This document shows positions 1-13,400 of a DNA stretch of 64,000 bases, piece after piece. Origin of the DNA: Stenogyne calaminthoides (taxonomy: Eukaryota > Streptophyta > Magnoliopsida > Lamiales > Lamiaceae); assembly GCA_037126765.1 (NCBI GenBank), contig JBBCBC010000002.1:15655853-15719852 (forward strand), in the 5' to 3' direction. The position numbers were made by a program, and so were the translations under genes. The notes beneath the pieces are model-generated. The model saw nothing but the letters and a program-made list of their open reading frames with translations, was not told the DNA's origin and did no database searches. Numbering within the stretch: position 1 is the stretch's first letter; each line of letters opens with the position of its first letter.

Positions 1-334
1 ACATGTAGAGGACTTCGAGACATTTCCGAAACATGGTTATCAAAGGAAAACGGATACCCGAGTCAAAAGTTATGGCCAAAACAGTTTTCACCATCCAATG
101 GCAAAAACCCCAATCGCCGTTTCCAGATCCTCCATCCGACATCGCACATCCTTGCGATCAAAATTACATCAAGAACAAGCAAAACCCTACTACAGTTATC
201 AATGAAAAAAATGAATATACTACCCACACATATTATCTGTTGGGAAAAACGATTACAAAATCACACAAGGGTTGCGATAGAGAAAAATATTATAATACTA
301 TCCGGTGGGTCAGTTTTAGAGGGACGGCGAAGCT

Positions 335-3020
335 GTGACACATGTAGAGGACTTCGAGACATTTCTGAAACATGGTTATCAAAGGAAAACGGACACCCGA
401 GTCAAAAGTTATGGCCAAAACAGTTTTCACCATCCAATGGCAAAAACCTCAATCGCCGTTTCCAGATCCCCCATCCGACATCGCTCATCTTTGCGATCAA
501 AATTAAAACAAGAACAAGCAAAACCCTACTACAGTTATCTATGAAAAAAATGCCTATACTACGCACACATATTATCTGTTGGGAAAAACGATTACAAAAT
601 CACACAAGAGTTGCGATAGAGAAATATATTATAATACTATCCAGTGGGTCAGTTTTAGAGGGACGACGAAGATTTGACACATGTATAGGACGTCAAAATG
701 TATTCGAAACATGGTTATAAAAGGAAAATGGACACCCGAGTCAATAGTTATAGCGAAAACAGTTTTCCCCAACCAATGGCCAAAACCCCAATCGCCGTTT
801 CCAGATCCTCCATCCGACATCGCTCATCCTTGCGATCAAAATTACAACATGAACAAGCAAAACCCAACTACAGTTATATATGAAAAAAAATGCATATACT
901 ACCCACACATATTATCTGTTGGGAAAACGATTACAAAATCACACAAGGATTGTGATAGAGAAAAATGTTATAATACTATCCGGTGGGTCAGTTTTAGAGG
1001 GACGGCGAAGCTGTGACACATGTAGAGGACTTTGAGACATTTCTGAAACATGGTTATCAAAGGAAAATGGACACCCGAGTCAAAAGTTATGGCCAAAACA
1101 GTTTTCATCATCCAATGGCAAAAACCTCAATCGTCGTTTCCAGATCCTCCATCCGACATCGCTCATCTTTGCGATCAAAATTAAAACAAGTACAAGCAAA
1201 ACCCTACTACGGTTATCTATGAAAAAAATGACTATACTACCCACACATATTATCTGTTGGGAAAAATGATTACAAAATCACACTTGCGATAGAGAAAAAT
1301 ATTATAATACTATCCAGTAGGTCAGATTTAGAGGGACAACGAAGTTGTGAGACACGTAGAGGACTTTGTGACATTTCCGAAACATGGTTATCAAAGGGAA
1401 ACGGACACCCGAGTCAAAAGTTATGGCCAAAATAGTTTTCACCATCCAATGGCAAAAACCCCAATCGCTGTTTCCAGATCCTCCATCCGACATCGCTCAT
1501 CCTTGCGATTAAAATTACAACAAGAACAAGCAAAACCCTACTACAGTTATCTATGAAAAAAAATGCCTATATTACCCACACATATTATCTGTTGGGAAAA
1601 ACGATTACAAAATCACACAAGGGTTGCCATAGAGAAAAATATTATAATACTATCAGATTGGTAAGATTTAGACGGACAACGAAGCTATGAGACATGTAGA
1701 GGACTTCAAGATGTTTCCGAAACATGGTTATAAAAGGAAAACGGACACCCGAGTCAAAAGTTATGGCCAAAACAGTTTTCACCATCCATTGGCCAAAACC
1801 CCAATTGCCGTTTCTAAATCCTCCATCCGACAACGCTCATCCTTGCTATCAAAATTACAACAAGAACAAGAAAACCCTACTATAGTTATCTACGAAAAAA
1901 AATCCTATATTACCCACACATATTATCTGATGGAGAAAACGATTACAAAATCACTCAAGGGTTGCGATAAATAAAAATATTATAATACTATCCGGTGGGT
2001 AAGTTTTAGATGGACGACGAAGCTGTGAGACATGTAGAGGACTTAAAGATATTTCCGAAATATGGTTATAAAAGGAAAACGGACACCCGAGTTAAAAGTT
2101 ATGGCCAAAACTCCAAACGTCGTTTCCGGATCCTCCATCCGACATCGCTCTTCCTTGCGATCAAAATTACAACAAGAACAAGCAAAACCCTACTACAGTT
2201 ATCTATGAAAAAATGCCTATACTACCCACACATATTATCTGTTGGGAAAAACGATTACAAAATCACACAAGGGTTGCGATAGAGAAAAATATTATAATAC
2301 TATCTGGTGGGTCAGTTTTAGAGGGACGGCGAAGCTGTGAGACATGTACAGGACTTCAGGATGTTTCCGAAACATGGTTATAAAAGGAAAACGGACACCT
2401 GAGTCAAAAGTTATGGCTAAAACAGTTTTCACCATCCAATGGCCAAAACCCCAATCGCCGTTTCCAGATCCTCCATCCGACATCGCTAATCCTTGCGATC
2501 AAAATTACAACAACAACAAGCAAAAACCTACTACGGTTATCTATGAAAAAAAAATGCCTATACTACCCACACATATTATCATTTGGGAAAAACGATTACA
2601 AAATCACACAAGGATTGTGATAGTGAAAAATGTTATAATACTATCCGGTGGCTCAGTTTTATAGGAGGGACAAAGGCCGTGAGACATGTAGAGGACTTCG
2701 AGACATTTCCGAAACATGGTTATCAAAGGAAAACGGAAACCCGAGTCAAAAGTTATGGCCAAAACAGTTTTCACCATCCAATGGCAAAAACCCCAATCGC
2801 CGTTTCCAGATCCTCCATCCGACATCGCACATCCTTGCGATCAAAATTACATCAAGAACAAGCAAAACCCTACTACAGTTATCAATGAAAAAAATGAATA
2901 TACTACCCACACATATTATCTGTTGGGAAAAACGATTACAAAATCACACAAGGGTTGCGATAGAGAAAAATATTATAATACTATCCGTGGGTCGGGCTTT
3001 TTAGAGGGGGCAAAAAATTT
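335..3020 (+). repeat. Higher-order repeat, eight-monomer unit, copy A
   Basis: Eight satellite monomers form one unit of 2686 bp. Diagnostic variants recur in the same order one unit later: GTGACACATGTAGAGGACTT at 335 and 3021, the variant with GACACCCGAGTCAATAG near 731 and 3418, and a third marker at 1013 and 3699, all exactly 2686 apart. The partial monomer at 1-334 matches the last monomer of the unit, with the variant ACATCAAGAACAAG and AATGAATATACTACC, also seen near 2850 and 5565. Duplication of a whole block is seen directly; unequal crossing-over as its cause is inference. Confidence 0.9.
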
Positions 3021-5730
3021 GTGACACATGTAGAGGACTTCGAGACATTTCTGAAACATGGTTATCAAAGGAAAACGGACACCCGAGTCAAAAGTTATGG
3101 CCAAAACAGTTTTCACCATCCAATGGCAAAAACCTCAATCGCCGTTTCCAGATCCCCCATCCGACATCGCTCATCTTTGCGATCAAAATTAAAACAAGAA
3201 CAAGCAAAACCATACTACAGTTATCTATGAAAAAAATGCCTATACTACGCACACATATTATCTGTTGGGAAAAACGATTACAAAATCACACAAGAGTTGC
3301 GATAGAGAAATATATTATAATACTATCCAGTGGGTCAGTTTTAGAGGGACGACGAAGATATGACACATGTATAGGACGTCAAAATGTATCCGAAACATGG
3401 TTATAAAAGGAAAATGGACACCCGAGTCAATAGTTATAGCGAAAACAGTTTTCCCCAACCAATGGCCAAAACCCCAATCGCCGTTTCCAGATCCTCCATC
3501 CGACATCGCTCATCCTAGCGATCAAAATTACAACATGAACAAGCAAAACCCAACTACAGTTATATATGAAAAAAAATGCATATACTACCCACACATATTA
3601 TCTGTTGGGAAAACGATTACAAAATCACACAAGGATTGTGATAGAGAAAAATGTTATAATACTATCCGGTGGGTCAGTTTTAGAGGGACGGCGAAGCTGT
3701 GACACATGTAGAGGACTTTGAGACATTTCTGAAACATGGTTATCAAAGGAAAATGGACACCCGAGTCAAAAGTTATGTCCAAAACAGTTTTCATCATCCA
3801 ATGGCAAAAAACCTCAATCGCCGTTTCGGATCCTCCATCCGACATCATTTCATCTTTGCGATCAAAATTAAAACAAGTACAAGCAAAACCCTACTACAGT
3901 TATCTATGAAAAAAATGACTATACTACCCACACATATTATCTGTTGGGAAAAATGATTACAAAATCACACTTGCGATAGAGAAAATTATTATAATACTAT
4001 CCAGTAGGTCAGATTTAGAGGGACAACGAAGTTGTGAGACACGTAGAGGACTTTGTGACATTTTTAAAAAAACATGGTTATAAAGGGAAACGGACACCCG
4101 AGTCAAAAGTTATGGCCAAAATAGTTTTCACCATCCAATGGCAAAAACCCCAATCGTTGTTTCCAGATCCTCCATCCGACATCGCTCATCCTTGCGATTA
4201 AAATTACAACAAGAACAAGCAAAACCCTACTACAGTTATCTATGAAAAAAAATGCCTATATTACCCACACATATTATCTGTTGGGAAAAACGATTACAAA
4301 ATCACACAAGGGTTGCCATAGAGAAAAATATTATAATACTATCAGATTGGTAAGATTTAGAGGGACAACGGCTATGAGACATGTAGAGGACTTCAAGATG
4401 TTTAAAACATGGTTATAAAAGGAAAACGGACACCCGAGTCAAAAGTTATGGCCAAAACAGTTTTCACCATCCATTGGCCAAAACCCCAATTGCCGTTTCT
4501 AAATCCTCCATCCGACAACGCTCATCCTTGCTATCAAAATTACAACAAGAACAAGAAAAACCCTACTATAGTTATCTACGAAAAAAATCCTATATTACCC
4601 ACACATATTATCTGATGGAGAACACGATTACAAAATCACTCAAGGGTTGCGATAAATAAAAATATTATAATACTATCCGGTGGGTAAGTTTTAGATGGAC
4701 GACGAAGCTGTGAGACATGTAGAGGACTTAAAGATATTTCCGAAATATGGTTATAAAAGGAAAACGGACACCGAAGTCAAAAAGTTTGGCCAAAAAAATT
4801 TTCACCATTATGGCCAAAACCCAAACGTCGTTTAGGATCCTCCATCCGACATCGCTCTTCCTTGCGATCAAAATTACAACAAGAACAAGCAAAACCCTAC
4901 TACAGTTATCTATGAAAAAATGCCTATACTACCCACACATATTATCTGTTGGGAAAAACGATTACAAAATCACACAAAGGTTGTGATAGAGAAAAATATT
5001 ATAATACTATCTGGTGGGTCAGTTTTAGAGGGACGAATGAAAGTTGTGAGACATGTAGAGGACTTCAGGATGTTTTCAAAACATGGTTATAAAAGGAAAA
5101 ACGGACACCTGAGTCAAAAGTTATGGCCAAAACAGTTTTCACCATCCAATGGCCAAAACCCCAATCGCCGTTTCCAGATCCTCCATCCGACATCAATAAT
5201 CCTTGCGATCAAAATTACAACAACAACAAGCAAAAACCTACTACGGTTATCTATCTAAAAAAAAATGCCTATACTACCCACACATATTATCATTTGGGAA
5301 AAACGACACAAAATCACACAAGGATTGTGATAGTGAAAAATGTTATAATACTATCCGTGGCTCGGGTTTTTTAGAGGGAAACGAAAGTTTGTGAGACATG
5401 TAGAGGACTTCGAGACATTTCCGAAACATGGTTATCAAAGGAAAACGGATACCCGAGTCAAAAGTTATGGCCAAAACAGTTTTCACCATCCAATGGAAAA
5501 AACCCCAATCGCTGTTTCCAGATCCTCCATCCGACATCGCACATCCTTGCGATCAAAATTACATCAAGAACAAGCAAAACCCTACTACAGTTATCAATGA
5601 AAAAAATGAATATACTACCCACACATATTATCTGTTGGGAAAAACGATTACAAAATCACACAAGGGTTGCGATAGAGAAAAATATTATAATACTATCCGG
5701 TGGGTCAGTTTTAGAGGGACGGGAAAAGTT
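3021..5730 (+). repeat. Higher-order repeat, eight-monomer unit, copy B
   Basis: Second copy of the 2.7-kb unit. It keeps the monomer order of copy A, but shows many small indels that copy A lacks, for example around 3810, 4065, 4370, 4780-4830 and 5030-5095. Around 5730 the match jumps: the next monomer resembles the one at 2340-2680 instead of the one at 335, so the third cycle is truncated. The indel load could be real decay or poor consensus in a repeat. Confidence 0.85.
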
Positions 5731-7086
5731 GTGAGACATGTAGAGGACTTCAAGATGTTTCCGAAACATGGTTATAAAAGGAAAACGGACACCTGAGTCA
5801 AAAGTTATGGCCAAAACAGTTTTCACCATCCAATGGCCAAAACCCCAATCGCCGTTTCCAGATCCTCCATCCGACATCGCTAATCCTTGCGATCAAAATT
5901 ACAACAACAACAAGCAAAAACCTACTACGGTTATCTATGAAAAAAAATGCCTATACTACCCACACATATTATCATTTGGGAAAAACGATTACAAAATCAC
6001 ACAAGGGTTGCAATAGAGAAAAATATTATAATACTATCTAAGGGGTCATTTTTAGAGGGACGACGAAGATGTGAGACATGTAGGGGACTTCAAGACATTT
6101 CCGAAACATGGTTATAAAAGGAAAACGGACACCCGAGTCAAAAGTTATTGCCAAAACAGTTTTCACCATCCAATGGCAAAAACCCCAATCGCCGTTTCCA
6201 GATCCTCCATTCGACATCGCTCATCCTTGCGATCAAAATTACAACAAGAACAAGTAAAACCCTACTACAGTTTTCTATAAAAAAAATACCTATACTACCC
6301 ACACATATTATCTGTTGGGAAAAACGATTACAAAATCACACAAGGGTTGCGATAGAGAAAAATATTATAATACTATCCGGTGGGTCAGGTTTAGAGGGAC
6401 GGCGAAGATATGAGACATGTAGCGGAGTTCAAAACTTATCCGAAACATGGATATAAAAGGAAAGAGGACACCCGAGTCAAAAGTTATGGCGAAAACAGTT
6501 TTCACCATCCAATGGCCAAAACCCCAATCACCGTTTCCTGATCCTCCATCCGACATCGCTTATCCTTGCGATCAAAATTACAACAAGAACAAGCTAAACC
6601 CTACAACAATTATCTATGAAAAAAATGCCTATAGTACCTACACATATTATCTGATGGGAAAAATAATTACAAAATCACACAAGGTTGCGATAGATATAAA
6701 TATTATAATACTATTCAGTAGGTAAGTTTTAGAGGGACGGTGAAGCTGTGAGACATGTAGAGGACTTCAAGATGTTTCCGAAAAATGGTTATAAAAGGAA
6801 AACGGACACCCGAGTCAAAAGTTATGGCCAAAAAAGTGTTCACCATCCAATGGCCAAAACCCCAATCGCCGTTTCCAGATCCTCCATCCCACAACGCTCA
6901 TCCTTGCGATCAAAATTACAACAAGAACAAGCAAAACCCTACTACAGTTATCTATGAAAAAAATGCCTATACTACCCACACATATTATCAGATGGGAAAA
7001 ACGATTACAAAATCACACAAGGGTTGCGATAGAGAAAAATATTATAATACTATCCGGTGGGTAAGTTTTAGAGGGACGATGAAGCT

Positions 7087-7400
7087 GTGAGACATGTAGA
7101 GGACTTCAAGATGTTTCCGAAATATGGTTATAAAAGGAAAACGGACACCCGAGTCAAAAGTTATGGCAAAAACCCCAATCGACGTTTCCAGATCCTCCAT
7201 CCGACATCGCTCATCATTGCGATCAAAATTACAACAATAACACGCAAAACCCTACTACAGTTATCTATGAAAAAAAATGCCTATACTACACACACATATT
7301 ATCTGTTGGGAAAAACGATTACAAAATTACACAAGGGTTGCGATAGAGAAAAATATTATAATACTATCCGGTGGGTCAGTTTTAGAGGGACGACAAAGAT
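7087..7400 (+). repeat. Short satellite monomer subtype (about 313 bp)
   Basis: A monomer lacking about 26 bp between the two copies of the direct repeat ATGGCCAAAAC. It represents a subtype seen also near 2050-2130, 15610-15690, 23470-23545, 37285-37350, 38620-38690, 54985-55055, 57680-57745 and 59345-59410. Nearly all of these carry GAAATATGG in place of GAAACATGG about 40 bp upstream, which links the copies by descent. Deletion between direct repeats by slippage or recombination is the likely origin, followed by spread inside larger units. Confidence 0.85.
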
Positions 7401-10400
7401 GTGAGACATGTAGAGGAGTTCAAAACTTATCTGAAACATGGTTATAAAAGGAAAACGGACACCTGAGTCAAAAGTTATGGCCAAAACAGATTTCACCATC
7501 CAATGGCCAAAACCCCAATCGCCGTTTCCAGATCCTCCATCCGACATCGCTCATCCTTGCGATCAAAATTACAACAAGAACAAGCAAAACCCTACTATAG
7601 TTATCAATGAAAAAAAATGCCTATACTACCCACACATATTATCTGTTGGGAAAAACGATTACAAAATCACACAAGGGTTGCGATAGAGAAAAATATTATA
7701 ATACTATCCGGTGAGTCAGTTTTAGAGTGACGACGAAGCTGTGAGACATGTAGAGGACTTCAAGCCGTTTTCAAAACATGGTTATAAAAGGAAAACGGAC
7801 ACCCGAGTCAAAAGTTATGCCCAAAACAGTTTTCACCATTCAATGGCCAAAACCCATATCGCCGTTTCTAGATCCTACATCCGACATCGCTCATCCTTAC
7901 GATCAAAATTACAACAAAAACAATCAAAACCCTACTACGGTTATCTACGAAGAAAAAATGCCTATACTAGCAACACATATTATCTGTTGGGAAAAACGAT
8001 TACAAAATCTCACAAGGGTTGCGATAGAGGCAAAATATTATACTACTATCTACTTGGTCATTTTTATAGGGACGGCGAAGCAGTGAGACATGTAGAGAAC
8101 TTCAAGACGTTTCAGAAACATTGTTGTAAAAGGAAAACGGACACCCGGGTCAAAAGTTATGGCCAAAACAGTTTTCACCATCCAATGGCCAAAACCCCAA
8201 TTGATGTTTCCAGATCCTCCACCCGACATCGCTCATCCTTGCGATCAAATTTACAACAAGAACAAGCAAAACCCTACTACAGTTATCTATGAAAAAAATG
8301 CCTATACTACCCACACATATTATCTGTTGGGAAAAACGATTACAAAATCACACAAGGGTTGCGATAGAGAAAAATATTATAATATTATCCGGTGTGTCAG
8401 GTTTAGAGGGACGGCAAAGCTGTGAGATATGTAGAGGACTTCAAGACGTTTCCGAAACATGGTTATAATAGGAAAACGGACACCCGAGTCAAAAGTTATG
8501 GCCAAAATAGTTTTCACCATCCAATGGCCAAAAACCCCAATCGCCGTTTCCAGATCCTCATTCCGACATCGCTCATCCTTGCGATCAAAATTACAACAAG
8601 AACAAGCAAAACCCTACTAATTATTATCTAAAAAAAAAATGCTTATAGTACCCACACATATTATCTGTTGGGAAAACGATTACAAAATCACATAAGGGTT
8701 GCGATAGAGAAAAATATTTTAATACTATCCGGTGTGTAAGTTTTAGAGGGATGGCGAAGCTTTGAGACATGTAGAGGACTTAGAGATGTTTTTGAAACAT
8801 GGTTATAAAAGGAAAACGGATACCCGAGTCAAAAGTTATGGCCAAAACAGTTTTCACCATCCAATGGCCAAAACCTCAATCGCCGTTTCCAGATCCTCCA
8901 TCCGACATCGCCCATCCTTGCGATCAAAATTACAACAAGAACAAGCAAAACCCTACTACAGTTATCTACGAAAAAAAAATGCCTATACTACCCACACAAA
9001 TTATCTGTTGGGAAAACGATTACAAAATCACACAAGGGTTGCGATAGAGAAAAATATTATAATACTATCCGATAGGTCAGTTTTAGAGGGACGGCGAAGC
9101 TGTGAGACATGTAGAGGACTTCAAGGCGTTTCTGAAACATGGTTATAAAAGGAAAATGGACACCCGAGTCAAGAGGTATGCCCAAAATAGTTTTCATCAT
9201 CCAAAGGGCAAAACCCCAATCGTCGTTTCCAGATCCTCCATCCGACATCGCTTATCCTTGCAATTAAATTACAACAAGAAAAAGCAAAACCCTACTACAG
9301 TTATCTATGAAAAAAAATGCCTATACTACCCACACATATTATCTGTTGGGAAAAACGATTATAAAATCACACAAGGGTTGCGATAGAGAAAAATATTATA
9401 ATACTATCCGGTGGGTCTATTTTAGAGGGACGGCGAAGCTGCGAAACATGTAGAGGACTTCAATACGTTTCCGAAACATGGTTATAAAAGGAAAATGGGC
9501 ACCCGAGTCAAAAGGTATGCCCAAAACAGTTTTAACCATCCAATGGCCAAAACCCCAATCGTAGTTTCCAGATCCTCCATCCGACATCACTTAGCCTTGC
9601 GATTAAAATTACAACTAGAACAAGCAAAATTCTACTACAGTAATCTTTGAAAAAAAATGTTTATACTACCCACACATATTATCTGTTGGGAAAAACGATT
9701 ACCAAATCACACAAGGGTTACGATAGAGAAAAATATTATAATACTATCTGGTGGTTAAGATTTAGAGGGACGGCGAAGCTATGAGACATGTAGAGGACTT
9801 CAAGATGTTTCCGAAACATGGTTATAAATGGAAATTGGAAACCCGAGTCAAAAGTTATGACCAAAACAGTTTTCACCATCGAATGGCTTTAACCCCAATC
9901 GCCGTTTCCAGATCCTCCATCTGACATCGCTCATCCTTGCGATCAAAATTACAACAAGAACAAGCAAAACCCTACTACAATTATCTATGAAAAAAAATGC
10001 CAATACTACCCACACATATTATATGTTGGGAAAAACGACACAAAAATCACACAAGGGTTGCGATAGAGAAAATTTTATAATTACTATCCGGTTGGGTCAG
10101 TTTTTAGAGGGACGACAAAGATATGAAACATGTAGAGGACTTCAAGACGTTTTTGAAACATGGTTATAAAAGGAAAACGGACACCGAGTCAAAAGTTATG
10201 GCAAAAACAGTTTTCACCATCCAATGGCCAAAACCCCAATCGCCGTTTCCAGATCCTCCATCCGACATCGCACATCCTTGCGATCAAAATTACAACAAGA
10301 ACAAGCAAAACCAAACTACAGTTATCTATGAAAAAAAATGCCTATACTACCCACACATATTATCTATTGGGAAAAACGATTACAAAATCACACAAGGGTT

Positions 10401-13400
10401 GCGATAGAGAAAAATGTTATAATACTATCCAGTTGGCTCAAGTTTTTAGGAGGACGAAAGTTGTGAGACATGTAGAGGACTTCAAGACATTTCAAAACAT
10501 GGTTATAAAAGGAAAATCGGACACCCGAAGTCAAAAGTTATGGCCAAAAAACAGTTTTCACCATCCAATGGCAAAAACCCCAATCGCCGTTTCCAGATCC
10601 TCCATCCGACATCGCTCATCCTTGCGATCAAAATTACAACAAGAACAAGCAAAACCCTACTACAGTTATCAATGAAAAAAATGAATATACTACCCACACA
10701 TATTATCTATTGGGAAAAACGATTACAAAATCACACAAGGGTTGCGATAGAGAAAAATATTATAATACTATCCGTGGGGTGGGTTTTAGAGGGATGACAA
10801 AATTTGTGAGACATGTAGAGGACTTCAAGACATTTCCAAAACATGGTTATAAAAGGAAAAACGGACACCCGAGTCAAAAAAGTTATGGCAAAAAAAAAAG
10901 TTTTCACCATCCAATGGCAAAAACCTCAATCGCCGTTTCCAGATACTCCATCCGACATCGCTCATCTTTGTGATCAAAATTAAAACAAGAACAAGAAAAA
11001 CCCTACTACAGTTATCTATGAAAAAAATGCCTATACTACCCACACATATTATCTGTTGGGAAAAACGATTACAAAATCACACAAGAGTTGCGATAGAGAA
11101 AAATATTATAATACTATCCGGTGGGTCAGTTTTAGAGGGACGACGAAGATATGACACATGTAGAGGACTTCAAGACATTTCAAAACATGGTTATAAAAGG
11201 AAAATGGACACCCGAAGTCAATAGTTATGGCAAAAAATAGTTTTTCCCCATCCAATGGCCAAAACCCCAATCGCCGTTTCCAGATCCTCCATCCGACATC
11301 GCTCATCCTTGCGATCAAAATTACAACATGAACAAGCAAAACCGAACTACAGTTATATATGAAAAAAAATGCATATACTACCCACACATATTATCTGTTG
11401 GGAAAACGATTACAAAATCACACAAGGGTTGTGATAGAGAAAAATATTATAATACTATCCGGTGGGTCAGTTTTAGAGGGACGGCGAAGCTGTGAGACAT
11501 GTAGAGGACTTCAAGACATTTCCGAAACATGGTTATAAAAGGAAAATGGACACCCGAGTCAAAAGTTATGGCAAAAACAGTTTTCACCATCCAATGGCAA
11601 AACCCCCATAATCGCCGCTTTTCGGATCCTCCATCCGACATCGCTCATCCTTGCGATCAAAATTACAACAAGAACAAGCAAAACCCTACTACAGTTATCA
11701 ATGAAAAAAATTACTATACTACCCACACATATTATCTGTTGGGAAAAATGATTACAAAATCACACTTGCGATAGAGAAAAATATTATAATACTATCCAAG
11801 TGGGTCGATTTAGAGGGGACGAAAGGTTATGAGACATGTATAGGACTTCAAGACATTTTGAAAACATGGTTATAAAAGGCAAAACGGACACCCGAGTCAA
11901 AAGTTATGGCCAAAACAGTTTTCACCATCTAATGGCCAAAACCCCAATCGCCGTTTCTAGATCCTCCATCCGACATCGCTCATCCTTGCTATCAAAATTA
12001 CAACAAGAACAAGCAAAACCCTACTATAGTTATCTATGAAAAAATTGTCTATACTACCCACACATATTATCTGTTGGGAAAAACGATTACAAAATCACAC
12101 AAGGGTTGCGATAGAGAAAAATATTATAATACTATATGGTGGGTCTATTTTAGAGGGACGGCGAAGTTGTGAGACATGTAGAGGACTTCAAGACATTTCC
12201 GAAACATGGTTATAAAAGGAAAACGGACACCGAAAGTCAAAAAGTTATGGCCAAAAATAGTTTTAACCATCCAATGGCAAAACCCCAATCATTTGTTTCA
12301 GATCCTCCATCCGACATCGCTCATCCTTGCGATCAAAATTACAACAAGAACAACAGAAACCCTACGACAGTTATCTATGAAAAAAAAATGCCTATATTAC
12401 CCACACATATTATCTGTTGGGAAAAACGATTACAAAATCACACAAGGGTTGCCATAGAGAAAAATATTATAATACTATCAGGTTGGTAAGATTTAGACGG
12501 ACAACGAAGCTATGAGACATGTAGAGGACTTCAAGATGTTTCTGAAACATGGTTATAAAAGGAAAACGGACACCCGAGTCAAAAGTTATGGCCAAAAGGT
12601 TTTTTTTCACCATCCAATGGCAAAACCCCAATCGCCGTTTTCTAAATCCTCCATCCGACAACGCTCATCCTTGTTCTCAAAATTACAACAAGAAAAAGCA
12701 AAACCCTACTATAGTTATCTACGAAAAAAATGCCTATATTACCCACACATATTATCTGATGGAGAAAATGATTACAAAATCACTCAAGGGTTGCGATAAA
12801 GAAAAATATTATAATACTATCCGGTGGGTAAGTTTTAGAGGGACGACGAAGCTGTGAGACATGTAGAGGACTTCAAGATATTTCCAAAATATGGTTATAA
12901 AAGGAAAACGGACACCCGAGTCAAAAGTTATGGCCAAAACAGTTTTCACCATCCAATGGCCAAAACCCCAATCGCCGTTTCTAAATCCTCCATCCGACAA
13001 CGCTCATCCTTGCTATCAAAATTACAACAAGAACAAGCAAAACCCTACTATAGTTATCTACGAAAAAAATGCCTATATTACCCACACATATTATCTGATG
13101 GAGAAAATGATTACAAAATCACTCAAGGGTTGCGATAAATAAAAATATTATAATACTATCCGGTGGGTAAGTTTTAGATGGACGACGAAGCTGTGAGACA
13201 TGTAGAGGACTTCAAGATATTTCCGAAATATGGTTATAAAAGGAAAACGGACACCGAAAGTCAAAAGTTATGGCAAAAAAAGTTTTCACCATCCAAAACT
13301 CCAAACGTCATTTCTGGATCCTCCATCCGACATCGCTCTTCCTTGCGATCAAAATTACAACAAGAACAAGCAAAACCCTACTACATTTATCTATGAAAAA

